64,000 nucleotides of DNA from JACDCA01 sp963810305 (GCA_963810305.1 CAWEMY010000008.1:1-64000); one strand, 5' to 3'. Positions 1 to 9,978 are shown, numbered from the stretch's first letter. The notes: generated from the letters alone by a model not told the origin. Numbers and translations: made by a program.

Positions 1-567
1 ATCTCCGGCTCGAGATGCGCGGCCACGGAGAACGCCAGCCGCATGTACATTCCGGTCGAGTAATGCTTGACCGGCGTGTCGATGAATCTGTCGACTCGGC
101 GAACCACACGATCTCGTCGAACTTGCGGGCGATCTCGGCGCGCCGCATCCCGAGGATGGCGCCGTTCAGAAAAATGTTTTCACGGCCGGACAGCTCCGGA
201 TGAAAGCCGGTGCCGACTTCGAGAAGGGAGCCGACGCGCCCGCGAATCTCGATGCGACCTTCAGTCTGCTCGGTAATCCTCGACAGGATCTTGAGGAGCG
301 TTGACTTCCCCGCGCCGTTCCGGCCGATCACCCCGACGACGCTCCCCGCCGGAACCTCGAACGACACGTCCCGCAGCGCCCAGATGAGATCGCTTGGCTT
401 TCTCGCGAAGTCCGGTTGCGGAACAGCGAGCCAAAACGCCGCACCGGGGTGGTGATGGTCTCGGTGATCGTGTCGCGCAGCGTCCGGTACCGCTCCCGCC
501 TGCCGATGCGGGACCGCTTGCCAACACCTTTCACACTGATCGCGATATTGTTCAGACCGCCGGGCAT
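1..567 (-). CDS. Polysaccharide ABC exporter ATPase (Wzt-like), frameshifted, 3' end outside window
   Basis: N-terminal nucleotide-binding domain of an ABC-2 polysaccharide/O-antigen exporter, which would power export of a lipid-linked glycan through the permease at 1700-2525. Reading the minus strand across frames gives a start MPGGLNNIAISVKGVGK, then LIWALRDVSFEVPAG, the Walker A loop GRNGAGKST near 305-330, then VGSLLEVGTGFHPELSGREN, typical of Wzt/TagH-type ATPases, and finally HYSTGMYMRLAFSVAAHLEP with the degenerate signature region. Two frame changes are needed, near 400-410 and near 95-100. Walker B and any C-terminal carbohydrate-binding domain lie beyond the window edge. The frame changes may be sequencing errors or decay. 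The family call is secure, the glycan is unknown. Confidence 0.8.
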
Positions 568-716
568 GTCATTTCTTCGCGATAACCTACACGACGAATG
601 CGGACCCTGACGGGCGACTGTAGACGGCGAGACGGTGAAGCGGATGCCAACGCGAGTCCGGCGCCGGCAGTCTCGCCAGACCCAGGCCCTTGACTATCGG
701 CATTGCAGAATTCAGG

Positions 717-1651
717 TTAAGTTGAGAGCCCGAGTATCGTTTGGTCGATGAACGCTTGCGCAAGGCCGTCCGGACGGAACTTCCGGGCGAAGTGCGCGCC
801 GGATGCAAGGATCTTTGGCACATCCGACACCTCGAGCCACTTCGGATGGGCGCTATCCTCTTTTGTCCAATCCGCGTATCGCTTGTGATTTTTTGCGATT
901 CGCAGTTCCGGCTGGCTACACAGTGCAGTCTAAAGAACGATTCTTCGGGATTCTCGCGTGAGCGATAGGACCCGTATCAGACCCGGAATGGAAGGATCAT
1001 CCAGAAGGTGGTCAATAGCCTTACGATTGGCCTGAAACCAAAAATCCCCTCCGTAAATTCGTGAAGGACGATTGAGATGTAACTGCTGGATCATACGATC
1101 CAGCTTCCCAAGTGAGACGTATCTCTTTCGGATTGGGAACACGCGGGAGCAGAGTAAAGTCCTCGAGGGACAGGGCCACCAGAGGCACGTGCAGTACCTG
1201 TGGTACGCCAACGGGATCCAACTTGGACGCCCGTGTCCGCCGTCCCGCGCCGTTTGGCCGGGAGGAAGCGCGTTCCATAAGATTTCGCGGTTGTCTAGAT
1301 ACGCGTCATAGGTGGTATTGGATAACTCGGCCACTATCTCGGCAGCTGGCCTTACGGGATAGTCACTGCCACTTAAAAGAACAAACGACTCGGGCTTGTC
1401 AAACTTTCTCAAGAGACTAAATGCCTTTAGTGCGCCCAACGGCGCGCCCATATCGCCCCACCGAGTGACAACGTGAGGATGCACAAACCGCACGTTCCTC
1501 GGGAAAACCTTTTCGTTGAGGGGACACTCAATCCTAAGTCATGGTGGCTTGCGATCGGCGGATCGCCAAACATTGCATTCAGGGTCTTCACCAGTCGGAG
1601 CAGTTGGTCGGGCTCATGGTGAGAAAGGATGACAAATCCGATTTTGACCAA
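717..1651 (-). CDS. Core-2/I-branching enzyme-like glycosyltransferase (GT14 type), frameshifted
   Basis: Predicted glycosyltransferase acting in assembly of the exported polysaccharide. The start is a TTG at 1651 preceded by a GAGGAGG ribosome site, giving MVKIGFVILSHHEPDQL. Reconstruction across frames then yields NEKVFPRNVRFVHPHVVTRW, FVLLSGSDYPVRP, IYGGDFWFQANRKAIDHLL, PEESFF, and a tail KRYADWTKEDSAHPKWLE followed by ASGAHFARKF, which are hallmarks of the bacterial Core-2/I-branching family. The stop is at 717-719. At least three frame changes are needed (about 1530, 955 and 885), so the gene is either disrupted or badly sequenced. It sits between the ABC ATPase and ABC permease genes of an export locus, all on the minus strand. 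The sugar donor cannot be told from sequence. Confidence 0.75.
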
Positions 1652-1699
1652 CTACGTCCTCCTCTCGGCTGTTATTGCTGCCGTTGATTTCAGACCTGC

Positions 1700-2525
1700 T
1701 CATACGAGATCTGCGAACGTTCGCTCGGTCTGCCGGAAATACACAAGGCCCCCGATCAGCATCAGAGTCACGACGGTCACCGAAACCGCCAGAACGGCTC
1801 CTGGACCCTCCGCCTTCCCGAGCAGTGCCCAGCGAAACCCTTCGACGACGCCAGCCATCGGGTTGAGCCCGAGAGCGCGCGCCACTCCTCGGGCACGATG
1901 CTGGTGGGATAGGCAACCGGCGTCGCGAACAGCCAGAACTGCGTCAGGAACGGAATCGTGTACCGCACATCGCGGTACTTCACGTTCAGGCCGACAGCCA
2001 CAGGCCGACCGCCAGCGCGGTCGCCAGCGCGAGCGCGATGAACAGCGGCAGGAAGACGACGGCGCGGGTCGGCACGATGCCGTAGTGCCACATCAGGCCG
2101 AGCAGCACGATGAACGCGATGGCAAAGTCGACGAGGCCGGCGAGCACCGAGGCGAGCGGAACGATCAGCCGCGGGAAGTACACCTTCGTGATCAGGTTCT
2201 GGCTGCCGACAAGGCTGTTGGCCGACTCGGTCAGCGCGTGCGCGAACAGCTGCCACGGCAGCAGCGCCGCGAACGCGAACACCGGATACGGAACGCCGTC
2301 GGACGGCATCTTCGCGAAGCGCCCGAAGAAGATGCTGAACACGACCATCGTCATCACGGGTTGAAGGATCGCCCACGCGGCCCCGAGCACCGTCTGCTTG
2401 TAGCGGACCTTCACGTCGCGCCAGACGAGGAAGTACAGCAGCTCGCGATACGCCCAGACGTCGCGCAGGTTCAGCCGGACCAGCCCCGTCGCGGGCTCGA
2501 GCACGAGAACGGGAGTAGACGCCAT
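1700..2525 (-). CDS. ABC-2 polysaccharide export permease (Wzm-like), frameshifted
   Basis: Inner-membrane permease partner of the ATPase at 1-567. The first 179 codons read cleanly: a short cytoplasmic start, ELLYFLVWRDVKVRYKQT (the amphipathic segment typical of ABC-2 O-antigen permeases), then hydrophobic segments at PVMTMVVFSIFFG, FAFAALLPWQLFAHAL and FAIAFIVLLGLMW. Near 1985-1990 the frame changes to LNVKYRDVRYTIPFLTQFWL, the conserved family motif, and near 1875 it changes again to a C-terminus ending RQTERTFADLV. The combined length of about 275 residues is normal for the family. A 160-bp gap with a strong hairpin separates it from the upstream asnB gene, so it may have its own promoter. 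Confidence 0.85.
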
Positions 2526-2658
2526 GAATTAGCAGCTATCTCATAAACGCAAACAGGCTCGGTCAACAAATACCGGCAACGCGAGCGAGCGACAGCGAGT
2601 GAGCCACGCGAACGGAGCGCGCCGGCGAAGCGGCGTGCGAGAGAGCGTGTTGGGGAGT

Positions 2659-2679
2659 CCGAGGGGCAAAGCCCCTCGG
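2659..2679 (-). terminator. Hairpin after asparagine synthase gene
   Basis: Perfect 9-bp inverted repeat (CCGAGGGGC / GCCCCTCGG) with a three-base AAA loop, seven bases past the asnB stop codon in the minus direction. There is no clear T-run, so it may be a terminator or an RNA-stabilising hairpin. The remaining gap to the permease start at 2525 is rich in GCGAGCGA-type simple sequence and holds no gene. Confidence 0.55.
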
Positions 2680-2685
2680 ATAAGA

Positions 2686-4548
2686 CTAGTGCGCGGTCGC
2701 CCCCAGCACGGTCAGCGCCCACGCGCGCGACCAGTGCAGGCGATTTGCGCGAAACTGCGCCCACAGAGCGCCCACCGCGCGCGGGTCGAGGATGCCCCCC
2801 GACGTCGCCATCGCCTCGAGCTCGTCGCTCGACGCCTTCATCCATCGATCCATCGGGAACGAGAAGCCGCGCTTGGCAGCGGCCCCGGCTCGCGACAGCA
2901 GTGGATCGCCGACCGCACCGGCCAGCAGCGGCTTGTTGACGCCGTTCGCCCGCTTGAGGGCGGGCCGCACACCCGCCGCGTATTCGACGACCAGATGATC
3001 GAGAAACGGCACGCGGACCTCGATCGAGTGCGCCATGCCGAACACGTCGGCGTCGCGCAGGAGCTGATCGTGCAGATACCGCTTGAACTCAATGTAGTTG
3101 AACCCACTCACGCCGTCGCCGCCGGCCTGGTGCGGGCGGACGCCGTCGAACTGACGTTCGACGGCCGCGTCGATATCGCCCTGGCCGATGCCCATCAGAT
3201 CCATGATGTAAGACGGCGGGAAGAAGCCGCGCATCAGCAGGTACAGCTCCCCGCTCGAGGCGCGCGGCGCCAGAAAGCGCATCCGCATCCAGTTGTCTTT
3301 TCCGCGGATCCGGCCCCAGGCCGCGGCACCCCGGGCGAGCGCCTGTCGCGCGACGGAGGGGCAACGCATCATCCACGGACCGCCGCGACCGATCCACTCG
3401 TAGTGCTTGTAGCCCCGGAAGACTTCGTCGCCGCCGAGGCCGGACAGCACCACGGTCAGCCCCGCTTCGCGCGCGGCCTTCGAGACGAACCAGGTGTTGA
3501 CGCCGTCGTTGGTGGGCTGATCCATGGCCCCGATAATGGCCGGCAGTTCCTTCCGGAACTCGTCGCTGGTGACGCGCACCTCGTGATGATCTGTCCCGAA
3601 GCGGCATGCCACCTCCCTGGCCTGGCCCGCTTCGCTCCATTCCTCCTCGTCGAAGGTCACCGTCAGCGTCGTCAGGCGCTCATCCCTGGCCCGGCGGGCG
3701 GCGAGCGCCACGATCGCGCCCGAGTCCAGACCGCCGCTGAGGAACACCCCGAGCGGCACGTCGCTCACGAGGTGGCGCGAAACCGAGTCCTCCAGAAGGC
3801 TGCGAACGCGGCTCGTGACCGTGCCTGGCTCGCCGGCCTCCGGACGATCGCGCCGCTCGACCTGACGGAGGTCCCAGTACTGACGGGTCCGGATCGCGCC
3901 GTCCAGGCCGCACACGAGGTAATGCCCGGGCATCAACGACGCCACGTTCCTGACGATCGTCCTGGGGGCGGGGACCGATCCGCCGAGGAGAAATCCCGTG
4001 ACGGCATCCAGGTCGCGGTCCGGCGGAACGAGGCCGCTGGCGAGTAGCGCCTTCACCTCGGACGCAAAGAGCATCAGCCCAGCGGCGGCGTCGACGTGGT
4101 AATAGAGCGGCTTGATCCCGACCCGGTCCCGCGCGAGCAGCAGTCCGACACGCGGGTCGTACAGGCCGATCGCGAACATGCCGCGCAGCCGCTCGAGCAG
4201 TCCGTCCAGTCCCCACTGCTCGTAGCCGTGGACGATGACCTCGGTGTCGGCGCGCGACCTGAAGTCGTGGCCGAACGAGGTCAGCTCGCGCCTCAGCTCT
4301 CGATGGTTGTAGATCTCCCCGTTGTAGGTGACCCAGACCGTGCGGTCTTCGTTCGCCATCGGCTGGCCGCCCGCGGCCGAGACGTCGATGATCGACAGCC
4401 GCCGATGACCGAGCACCACCCGCTCGTCGGCGAACACGCCATCGCCATCGGGACCGCGATGGATCTGGACGCTCGACATTCGGATTACGGCCGCCGTGTC
4501 GTCGGGATGCAGACCATCACGCCGGAGCAATCCGGCGATGCCGCACAT
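2686..4548 (-). CDS. asnB: Asparagine synthase (glutamine-hydrolysing), glycan-locus type
   Basis: 620-residue class II amidotransferase. Residue Cys2 (start MCGIAG) is the glutaminase nucleophile, followed by HRGPDGDG near residue 31 and YNGEIYNH near 75 for glutamine binding. The synthetase half carries the ATP PP-loop FLSGGLDSGAIVAL near residue 267 and LSGLGGDEVFRGY near 375. It transfers amide nitrogen to an acyl-adenylate. Asparagine is the textbook product, but paralogues in polysaccharide clusters like this one probably amidate other carboxylates, for example uronic acids on the glycan (inference). The gene starts one base after the stop of the Wzc-like kinase gene, so the two are translationally linked. 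The frame is intact although its neighbours are broken. Confidence 0.93.
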   Translation of the reverse strand: MCGIAGLLRRDGLHPDDTAAVIRMSSVQIHRGPDGDGVFADERVVLGHRRLSIIDVSAAGGQPMANEDRTVWVTYNGEIYNHRELRRELTSFGHDFRSRADTEVIVHGYEQWGLDGLLERLRGMFAIGLYDPRVGLLLARDRVGIKPLYYHVDAAAGLMLFASEVKALLASGLVPPDRDLDAVTGFLLGGSVPAPRTIVRNVASLMPGHYLVCGLDGAIRTRQYWDLRQVERRDRPEAGEPGTVTSRVRSLLEDSVSRHLVSDVPLGVFLSGGLDSGAIVALAARRARDERLTTLTVTFDEEEWSEAGQAREVACRFGTDHHEVRVTSDEFRKELPAIIGAMDQPTNDGVNTWFVSKAAREAGLTVVLSGLGGDEVFRGYKHYEWIGRGGPWMMRCPSVARQALARGAAAWGRIRGKDNWMRMRFLAPRASSGELYLLMRGFFPPSYIMDLMGIGQGDIDAAVERQFDGVRPHQAGGDGVSGFNYIEFKRYLHDQLLRDADVFGMAHSIEVRVPFLDHLVVEYAAGVRPALKRANGVNKPLLAGAVGDPLLSRAGAAAKRGFSFPMDRWMKASSDELEAMATSGGILDPRAVGALWAQFRANRLHWSRAWALTVLGATAH

Positions 4549-4549
4549 G

Positions 4550-7000
4550 CTACGCCTCGCGCTCCTCGGCCGTGGACGCTTCCCATGTCTGCGTGTCGAC
4601 GTTCAGGCCAGGAGCAGCGCTGATTACCGTGCCCGACGTAGCCGTGGTTCGCTTTTCCGAGCCGTTGCCGTTGCTACTACCATTCCCATTCCCACTGCCG
4701 TAGTAGTGGTAGTACCCCTCGTAGTAGTACCGGTAGTATCCGTAACCCGGCGTCTTCGGGTTCCAGAAATTGAGGATGGTTCCGAGAATCGGGATCCCGT
4801 CCTCGGCGAACCGCGTCTTGGCCAGCAGGGCGGCGTCGCGCGTCGTCACGCCGGAGCGCACGACCAGGATCAGGGCGTCGCCGAACCTGGCGACGACGCG
4901 CGCGTCGGCGATGTTTACCATCGGCGGCGTGTCGATGACGACGGTGTCGAACTTCTGCCGCGCGAGCTGGACGAGCTCGGCCAGTCGATGCGAATGGAGG
5001 AGGCTCGACGCGTTTCGCCGCGAGCCGCCGGAGGGCATGACGTACAGGCCAGGCACCGCGGTCGGCGCACACGCTCCTGCGAGCATCGCGTCGTCGAGGG
5101 GAGTCTTCGACAGCAGCAGATCGCTCAGGCCGTGTTCGTTGGCGACGCCGAACACGGCGTGCTGCTGGGGCCGACGCATGTCGGCATCGATGACCAGCAC
5201 CTTCTGATTGATGTCGGCGAGGGAAATCGCCAGGTTGCTGACGACGGTCGTCTTCCCCTCTTTCGGGCTGGCGCTCGTCAACACCAGCACACGCGGCCGC
5301 TCAGCGGTGCCGCTGGCGGAGAAGAGGATCGACGTCAGCGTCGTCCGGAACGACTCGGCCAGCAGCGACGTCTTCTGGTTCCACGAGATCATCTCCACGC
5401 GCGACGCGGGATCGTCGCCGGCGACACCGCGCAGCGCCAGTACCGGCTTCCGCAGCCTGCCGCGCGGCGACTCCAGCAGATTGGAGACGGGACGACGCCG
5501 AGCTCCGGCAGTGACAGGTAGTAGGGGATGTCGCCCGGATCCTGAAGCGTGCGGTCGGCGCGCTCCCGGAACACCGCGAACGCCACACCCAGGACGAGCC
5601 CGAAGAGCAGTCCGACGGTGGCCCGCTGGCGCACGTTCGGCTTGTACGGGATGGACGGTCGTTCGGCCGCGTCGACCACGCGGATGTTGTTCGCGCGCAG
5701 GGCCGAGGCGATGCTCGCTTCCTTCAGCCGCTGGAGCAGCGTGTCGTAGAGCAGCCGCGTGGCATCGACATCGCGTTTCAGAAGGCTGTAGTGGGCCGTC
5801 TCCTCGGCCTTGCCCGACACCAGCCTGCCCTGTTCCGCGTAGGCCTGCGCAGAAGGCCCTCGCGCCGCTGCGCCGCTTCGTACTCCTTGCGGATGCGCGT
5901 CACGATGTTGGTGCGCGACGCCTTCAGCGAGGTCTCGATCGTGGTGATCTGCGCCTGGACGCGCTTCACCTCTGCGTGATTCGCCGTGTAGGTGACCGTC
6001 AGCTGCGCCAGCTTCGCCTGCAGGTCGGCGAGCGACTTCTGCGAATCCTTCAGCGACAGGTCGTCGAGCACGTCGGGGAGCGCCCCGGGGGGCTCGACGA
6101 CGCCATTTCGTACTTCGACTGCTTTGCGATCCGGTCCGCCTGCGCAGCCGACATCTCCTTCTGGAGATCGGCCAGCGTCAGCTCGCCTCCGTCGATGCCG
6201 TTTTTCTCGCCGGCGAACACCAGTCCGGTCGCACGCGCGTAGGCTTGAAGCTCGCCTTCCTGCTTTTCGAGCTTTACCTTCAGATCCTGGAGCTGCTTGG
6301 TCAGCCACTGGCCGGTGTATTCGGTGGTCTGCCAGCGTGACTCGAGGTTCTGGTCGATGTACTCGCGCGCCAGCGTGTTGCAGAAGTCGGCGGCGACCTG
6401 GGCGTTGGTCGAGTCGCACGACACTTCGACGATCCGGTTCGTGCCCGAAGAGCGGACGCGGACGCCGCCAGCTGCCGTACCGAGCGCCAGCTTCCAGAGC
6501 TGGTCCGCGCTCGGAGGATTGAGCCCGAGCGCCTTACGCCACACGCCAAGACGATCCGAGGGGCGCAGGCCATCGGGCGGCGGCATCGAGTCGAGCTTTC
6601 CGCTGACGCGCTTGAGCAGGCTGCGGCTCTGCAGGAGCTTCACCTGGGTCTGGATGTCTGCGTCCACGCCCATGGCGGTGTTCTCGACCGTCGGCGACAT
6701 GTTCTTCATGTTCAGGAATTCTTGGTTCAGCCCCTGAATCTCGAGCGTCGTGCGCGCCTGGTAGATTCGCGGTTTCGACAGCGTGGACGCGAACCCCCCC
6801 ACCGCACCAATGCACGCCGCCACGAGAATCGCGAGCTTGTGGCGGCGGATCATCTGCCAGTACTCGAGAACACCGGCGTAGTCGCGTTTCAGTCCCGGAC
6901 CGGGTACGTCGATCGTGACCGGCTCCGGCGGCGTCTGTCCCGGCAGCCTCGAAGCCATCGGCTGCCGATCGCTGTAACGGACCAATTCCTGATTGCTCAT
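4550..7000 (-). CDS. Wzc/GumC-type chain-length regulator with tyrosine autokinase domain, frameshifted
   Basis: One bitopic polysaccharide co-polymerase with a fused BY-kinase, spread over three frames. The N-terminal Wzz domain starts MSNQELVRYSDRQP. A first membrane segment LAILVAACIGAVGGF lies near residue 55, a periplasmic coiled-coil region follows, and the second membrane segment ATVGLLFGLVLGVAFAVF lies near 5600. The kinase part has Walker A SPKEGKTT, Walker A' VLVIDADMRRP and Walker B FDTVVIDTPP. A tyrosine cluster YGYYRYYYEGYYHYYG near 4690-4750 is the likely autophosphorylation tail, whose phosphorylation state controls polymer export in this family. Frame changes lie near 6090, 5850 and 5480; at the last, LLESPRGRLRKPVLALRG bridges the two halves. 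It follows the wza-like gene after 14 bases. Confidence 0.88.
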
Positions 7001-7014
7001 GGCATGACGCCTGG

Positions 7015-8049
7015 TTAATAGATGATTCCGTAGGTGCTGATCATCACGCCTACCTGGATGGCCGCCTGAAGCAGGGCCGCCGTCGCGCGCTTGCCCTTGC
7101 TGTCGGGCACCACGAGGATGTCGCCCGCATAGAGCGCCACGTCCTCGCTGCGGCCCTGCATGACCTTCGACAAATCCACGGGGATCTCGGTGCGCATCTG
7201 ACCGCCTGCGGCAACCCGCAGGATGCGCGCATTCTTGGGGGCCGCGGTCCGCAGCGCCCCGCCCGAGGCCGACAGAGCCTCCACAACCGTCATCGACTTG
7301 CCAACCAGCAGCGGCACGGCTCCGACCTTGCCGACTTCGCCCACGACGTAGACGACCTCCGCGCGAGGGATCGAGATGACGTCGTCCGGGCGGATCTGGA
7401 TGTTCTTCTCGGGCGAGGTGGCGTCCATCAGCGCCTTCAGCGGCACTTCGGCGATGCTGTAGCCGGTTGCCGGATGATTCGCGGCGCCGGGAAGCGGAAT
7501 CGGGCCCTGATCCAGCTTGCGCGTGATGCGCACGACCGGGCCCGCGTCCGCGGTCGGCCCGCCCGCGGCCGACAACAGCTCGATGAGGGTTCCGTTCCCG
7601 CCCAACGCACGGACACCGGGCTGAGCAACAGCGCCGAGCACCGACACGGACTGGCTCCGAGCGTCGATGACGGTGACGGTGACGTCCGGCTCGTTCAGAT
7701 ACGTCTTGAGCCGATCTCGAATCGCCGCTTCGAGCTGCTCCTGGGTCAGGCCCGCGGCATGGATCCTTCCAACGATGGGCAACCGAATGTCGCCGCTTGG
7801 ATCGACGCGCTGCGGCTTGTCGGAGAACTCCGGCACGTCGACCGCACGCACCAGGATCTCATCGCCCGCGCCCAGCACATAGGAGGCGCGACCGCCGGTC
7901 TGATCGCGCGTCGCCGGCGCCGCCGCGGCGGCTGGAGTCTGGAACGCGTGCGCGCGGCTCGGCACCCCGACGAGCAGCAGAACCGTGCCGGCCAGCGACA
8001 CGCCGAGCGCTACCCGTCCCGCAAAGTCATGACTCACGACAACCTCCAC
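7015..8049 (-). CDS. Outer-membrane polysaccharide export protein (Wza/SLBB type)
   Basis: 344 residues, first gene of the export operon. A hydrophobic leader LGVSLAGTVLLLVG near residues 15-28 ends at SRAHAFQ, a plausible signal peptidase site. The Poly_export domain starts at YVLGAGDEILVRAVDVPEF near residue 55. Two SLBB segments follow, around VSVLGAVAQPGVRALGG (residue 135) and VYVVGEVGKVGAVPLL (residue 233). The protein ends in ILVVPDSKGKRATAALLQA. In the family this forms the outer-membrane or periplasmic channel through which the capsule or EPS chain leaves the cell, working with the Wzc-like protein encoded next. The frame is intact. The first residues MEVVVSHDF are long for a leader, so the true start may be slightly downstream. 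Confidence 0.9.
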   Translation of the reverse strand: MEVVVSHDFAGRVALGVSLAGTVLLLVGVPSRAHAFQTPAAAAAPATRDQTGGRASYVLGAGDEILVRAVDVPEFSDKPQRVDPSGDIRLPIVGRIHAAGLTQEQLEAAIRDRLKTYLNEPDVTVTVIDARSQSVSVLGAVAQPGVRALGGNGTLIELLSAAGGPTADAGPVVRITRKLDQGPIPLPGAANHPATGYSIAEVPLKALMDATSPEKNIQIRPDDVISIPRAEVVYVVGEVGKVGAVPLLVGKSMTVVEALSASGGALRTAAPKNARILRVAAGGQMRTEIPVDLSKVMQGRSEDVALYAGDILVVPDSKGKRATAALLQAAIQVGVMISTYGIIY

Positions 8050-8220
8050 TCTTTGATCGTCGGCGGATGGGGGATCAGTCGATTCAGGGACAGCTCCGCT
8101 CTCTCAGTCACAGTCGCGCCGAAGCGGAACGCGAGCGCGTGGAGCCGGCCTCCTCGCGCACAGTCGATTCCGTGACAGAACTGCGCGCCAGGTCCGCGCT
8201 ACGAAGCGAGCGGAAGAGTT

Positions 8221-8273
8221 GTCTCAGACTCCGCAATACCGGAGGGGAACTCCGTCCGAGCGGAGTCTGAGAC
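8221..8273. terminator. Nested inverted repeat between ankyrin remnant and wza-like gene
   Basis: Fourteen-base perfect arms (8221-8234 and 8260-8273, GTCTCAGACTCCGC and its complement) enclose a smaller CGGAG/CTCCG hairpin, so the whole can fold as a long stem or a cruciform. It lies downstream of the minus-strand ankyrin remnant and about 170 bases upstream of the wza-like start. It could end one unit or insulate the EPS promoter. The rest of 8050-8290 holds no gene I can support. Confidence 0.5.
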
Positions 8274-8395
8274 TCCGCCTCGCCCTAGCGACTTAGTACT
8301 TCAAGCAAAATTCCCGGGACTCGGGACGCCGGTAGCTCGATGTTCGCGAGCCCTCGGACCCAAGTGCGGACACGCGTGCAGCAATTGGTGCGCCA

Positions 8396-8701
8396 TTATT
8401 CTTGGCAGGAAAGGTCGTGAAGCCTCCGGTGCTGGACGCGGTCGAGCTCTTCCCAGCCGAGAAATTGGAGACACGCGTCGAGCGCACTCGAGCCACCGTC
8501 TGGCTTGTCGTTTGGGTTGGCGCCGAGCTCAAGCAGGTAATCGAGCGTCTCCCTGTTCGAGATGAACGCTGCCCTTGCGAGCATGCCGGCCAGATCGGCC
8601 GCGCGATTCGGTTGGAGTCGCTTTAGCGCCGCGACGTTGCCCGACGCACTGGCCTCGTGCACGTCGAGAAGCGGCACCGACGTGACCTCGGCCCCGTGCA
8701 C
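8396..8701 (-). pseudogene. Ankyrin-repeat protein remnant
   Basis: A GTG-started frame of 101 codons has one recognisable ankyrin unit: VHEASASGNVAALKRL, then ARAAFISNRETLDYLLELGANPN. Upstream sequence in another frame (about 8720-8775) reads LIDNPAFIQPP and seems to belong to the same protein. Downstream, the C-terminus runs out at SALDACLQFLGWEELDR into unrelated residues. I read this as a fragment of a small ankyrin protein with at least one frame change; no function can be inferred. It lies between the EPS operon and the tRNA-Pro gene. Confidence 0.45.
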
Positions 8702-8862
8702 GATGGCGGTTGGATGAATGCCGGGTTGTCGATCAGAAGTGAATCAAGCGAGACGTGCATCCACGAGAGGCTGCGGAGCACATCGCCCCGGCGAACCACG
8801 GATTCTCTACTGCAAAGGGATATGCGCGGATGCCGAACAGGTGTTTGTGTTCGTCATGAAAG

Positions 8863-8939
<77 letters not shown>

Positions 8940-8955
8940 ACGGCAACGATTATCT

Positions 8956-9006
8956 CACGTGCGGAAACACATGCGACGTGCGACGTGCGATGTGCCACGT
9001 GCTGAA
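8956..9006. repeat. Heptamer array (ACGTGCG family) between tRNA-Pro and tusA
   Basis: Degenerate 7-bp tandem units related to GCGACGT (for example ATGCGACGTGCGACGTGCG, then GATGTGCCACGTGCTG). It fills most of the 69-base gap between the tRNA-Pro gene and the stop codon of the TusA gene at 9009. The same core ACGTGC recurs at five other intergenic sites in this window. Confidence 0.8.
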
Positions 9007-9008
9007 GA

Positions 9009-9260
9009 TCATGTGTCACTGTCCCGCTTCCGTACGTGAAACACCAGCGTGCCCGCCTCGTCATGCCATTCGAGGAGCTCGTGACCGGTGTCTTCCACCC
9101 ACGCCGGAAAGTCGGCGATCGCGCCGCGATCGGTAGCAAGAATCTTGAGCACTTCCCCGGCCTTCATGCTTCGAATCTCTTTACCGGCTTTCACGATCGG
9201 CATCGGGCACAGCAGGCCGCGCGTATCCAGCAGCTTGTCTTCCTTGATCGGATCGGTCAT
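9009..9260 (-). CDS. tusA: TusA/SirA-family sulfur carrier protein
   Basis: 83 residues with the family signature LLDTRGLLCPMPIVKAGKEI. The cysteine of CPMP (residue 18) is the persulfide-carrying residue in TusA. In the family this small cytosolic protein receives sulfur from a cysteine desulfurase or rhodanese and passes it on, for tRNA thiolation or in sulfur oxidation/trafficking. Its partner here is the DsrE-like gene at 9274-9837, which begins just upstream on the same strand with a 13-base gap. That pairing suggests a two-gene sulfur-relay operon rather than the enterobacterial tRNA role (inference). Confidence 0.92.
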   Translation of the reverse strand: MTDPIKEDKLLDTRGLLCPMPIVKAGKEIRSMKAGEVLKILATDRGAIADFPAWVEDTGHELLEWHDEAGTLVFHVRKRDSDT

Positions 9261-9273
9261 CGCAGCCTCCGCC

Positions 9274-9837
9274 TCAAATGAAGAGCGTCACGTGTGCCTT
9301 GCGCGCCTCCGAAAGGAACGCCGCCGCTCCCCCGAACTCGACTCCGTCGATGAACTCCTCCTGTTTGTATCCGAAGACGTCCATCGTCATCTGACACGCG
9401 ATCAGGCGGACACCCGACTCGCGCGCAACGTCGAGCAGCTCGCGAATCGGTGCTACACCCTTCTTCCGGAACATCGACTTCATCATCCCGGTGGCCATTG
9501 CCGTCATGCCCGGCATGGCAGTCAGGATGTCCGGCATCGCGACCGGCATCGGCATTGCCGGATTGGCAACAGGCGACACCTGCAGCTTCTTCTCGAAATC
9601 CTTGCGGACGATGTTCAGGCCATAGAAGGTGAAAAAAATCGTGGCGTCCATGTTGGCGGCGGCGGCAGCCGTGGAGAGGATCAGCGGCGGGTACGCCCAG
9701 TCGAGCGTCCCCTTTGAGGCGATGAAGCACGCCTTGCGCGATGCAGGATCCTTCTTGAACGCCGCCTGTATCTCTTCCCGGACAATCTGCCGGATGGTAT
9801 CGATGTCGACCGCGGCGAGGGTCAGGTCTTGCGTCAT
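9274..9837 (-). CDS. DsrE/DsrF-family (peroxiredoxin-family) sulfur relay protein
   Basis: 187 residues from the ATG at 9835-9837 (MTQDLTLAAVDIDTI). The core FIASKGTLDWAYPPLILSTA, TIFFTFYGLNIVRK, MPDILTAMPGMTAMATGMMK and GVRLIACQMTMDVFGYKQEEF matches the large DsrE/F-like 'peroxiredoxin' proteins that accompany TusA and rhodanese genes. The conserved cysteine in LIACQMTMD is the candidate persulfide-carrying site. It probably exchanges sulfur with the TusA protein encoded immediately downstream. A longer frame back to 9963 exists, but it reads through the heptamer array at 9881-9977, so I reject that start. The methionine-rich middle segment is normal for this family. Confidence 0.88.
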   Translation of the reverse strand: MTQDLTLAAVDIDTIRQIVREEIQAAFKKDPASRKACFIASKGTLDWAYPPLILSTAAAAANMDATIFFTFYGLNIVRKDFEKKLQVSPVANPAMPMPVAMPDILTAMPGMTAMATGMMKSMFRKKGVAPIRELLDVARESGVRLIACQMTMDVFGYKQEEFIDGVEFGGAAAFLSEARKAHVTLFI

Positions 9838-9880
9838 TCCAAACTCCGTTGGGGCGGGGCTGGCCCACGGTAGCACAAGC

Positions 9881-9977
9881 TCACGTGCGATGTGCGATGT
9901 GGACGTGCGACGTGCGACGTACGACGTGCAGCGTGCTGACGTGCTGACGTGCGACGTGCCCACGTGCTCACGTGCGG
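9881..9977. repeat. Heptamer array (ACGTGCG/ACGTGCT family) upstream of the dsrE-like gene
   Basis: About 14 degenerate 7-bp units with ACGTGC or GATGTGC cores, beginning 44 bases upstream of the dsrE-like start and running to the partial promoter copy at 9979. Units alternate between GACGTGC, TGACGTGC and TCACGTGC. The rest of the gap up to 10134 holds only the 30-bp repeat described next; I see no gene. Confidence 0.85.
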
Positions 9978-9978
9978 C

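Noticed and set aside
1629..2546. A 305-codon plus-strand reading frame
   Set aside because: It is the antisense of the ABC permease gene and is rich in Arg, Gln and His, typical of a shadow frame.
2599..4047. A 482-codon plus-strand reading frame
   Set aside because: Antisense to asnB with no recognisable domain.
9838..9963. N-terminal extension of the DsrE-like protein
   Set aside because: It would translate the ACGTGC array; the ATG at 9835-9837 gives a normal family start.
8956..9977. Heptamer arrays as a CRISPR array
   Set aside because: Units are only seven bases, contiguous and degenerate, with no spacers of 25-45 bases, and no cas genes are near.
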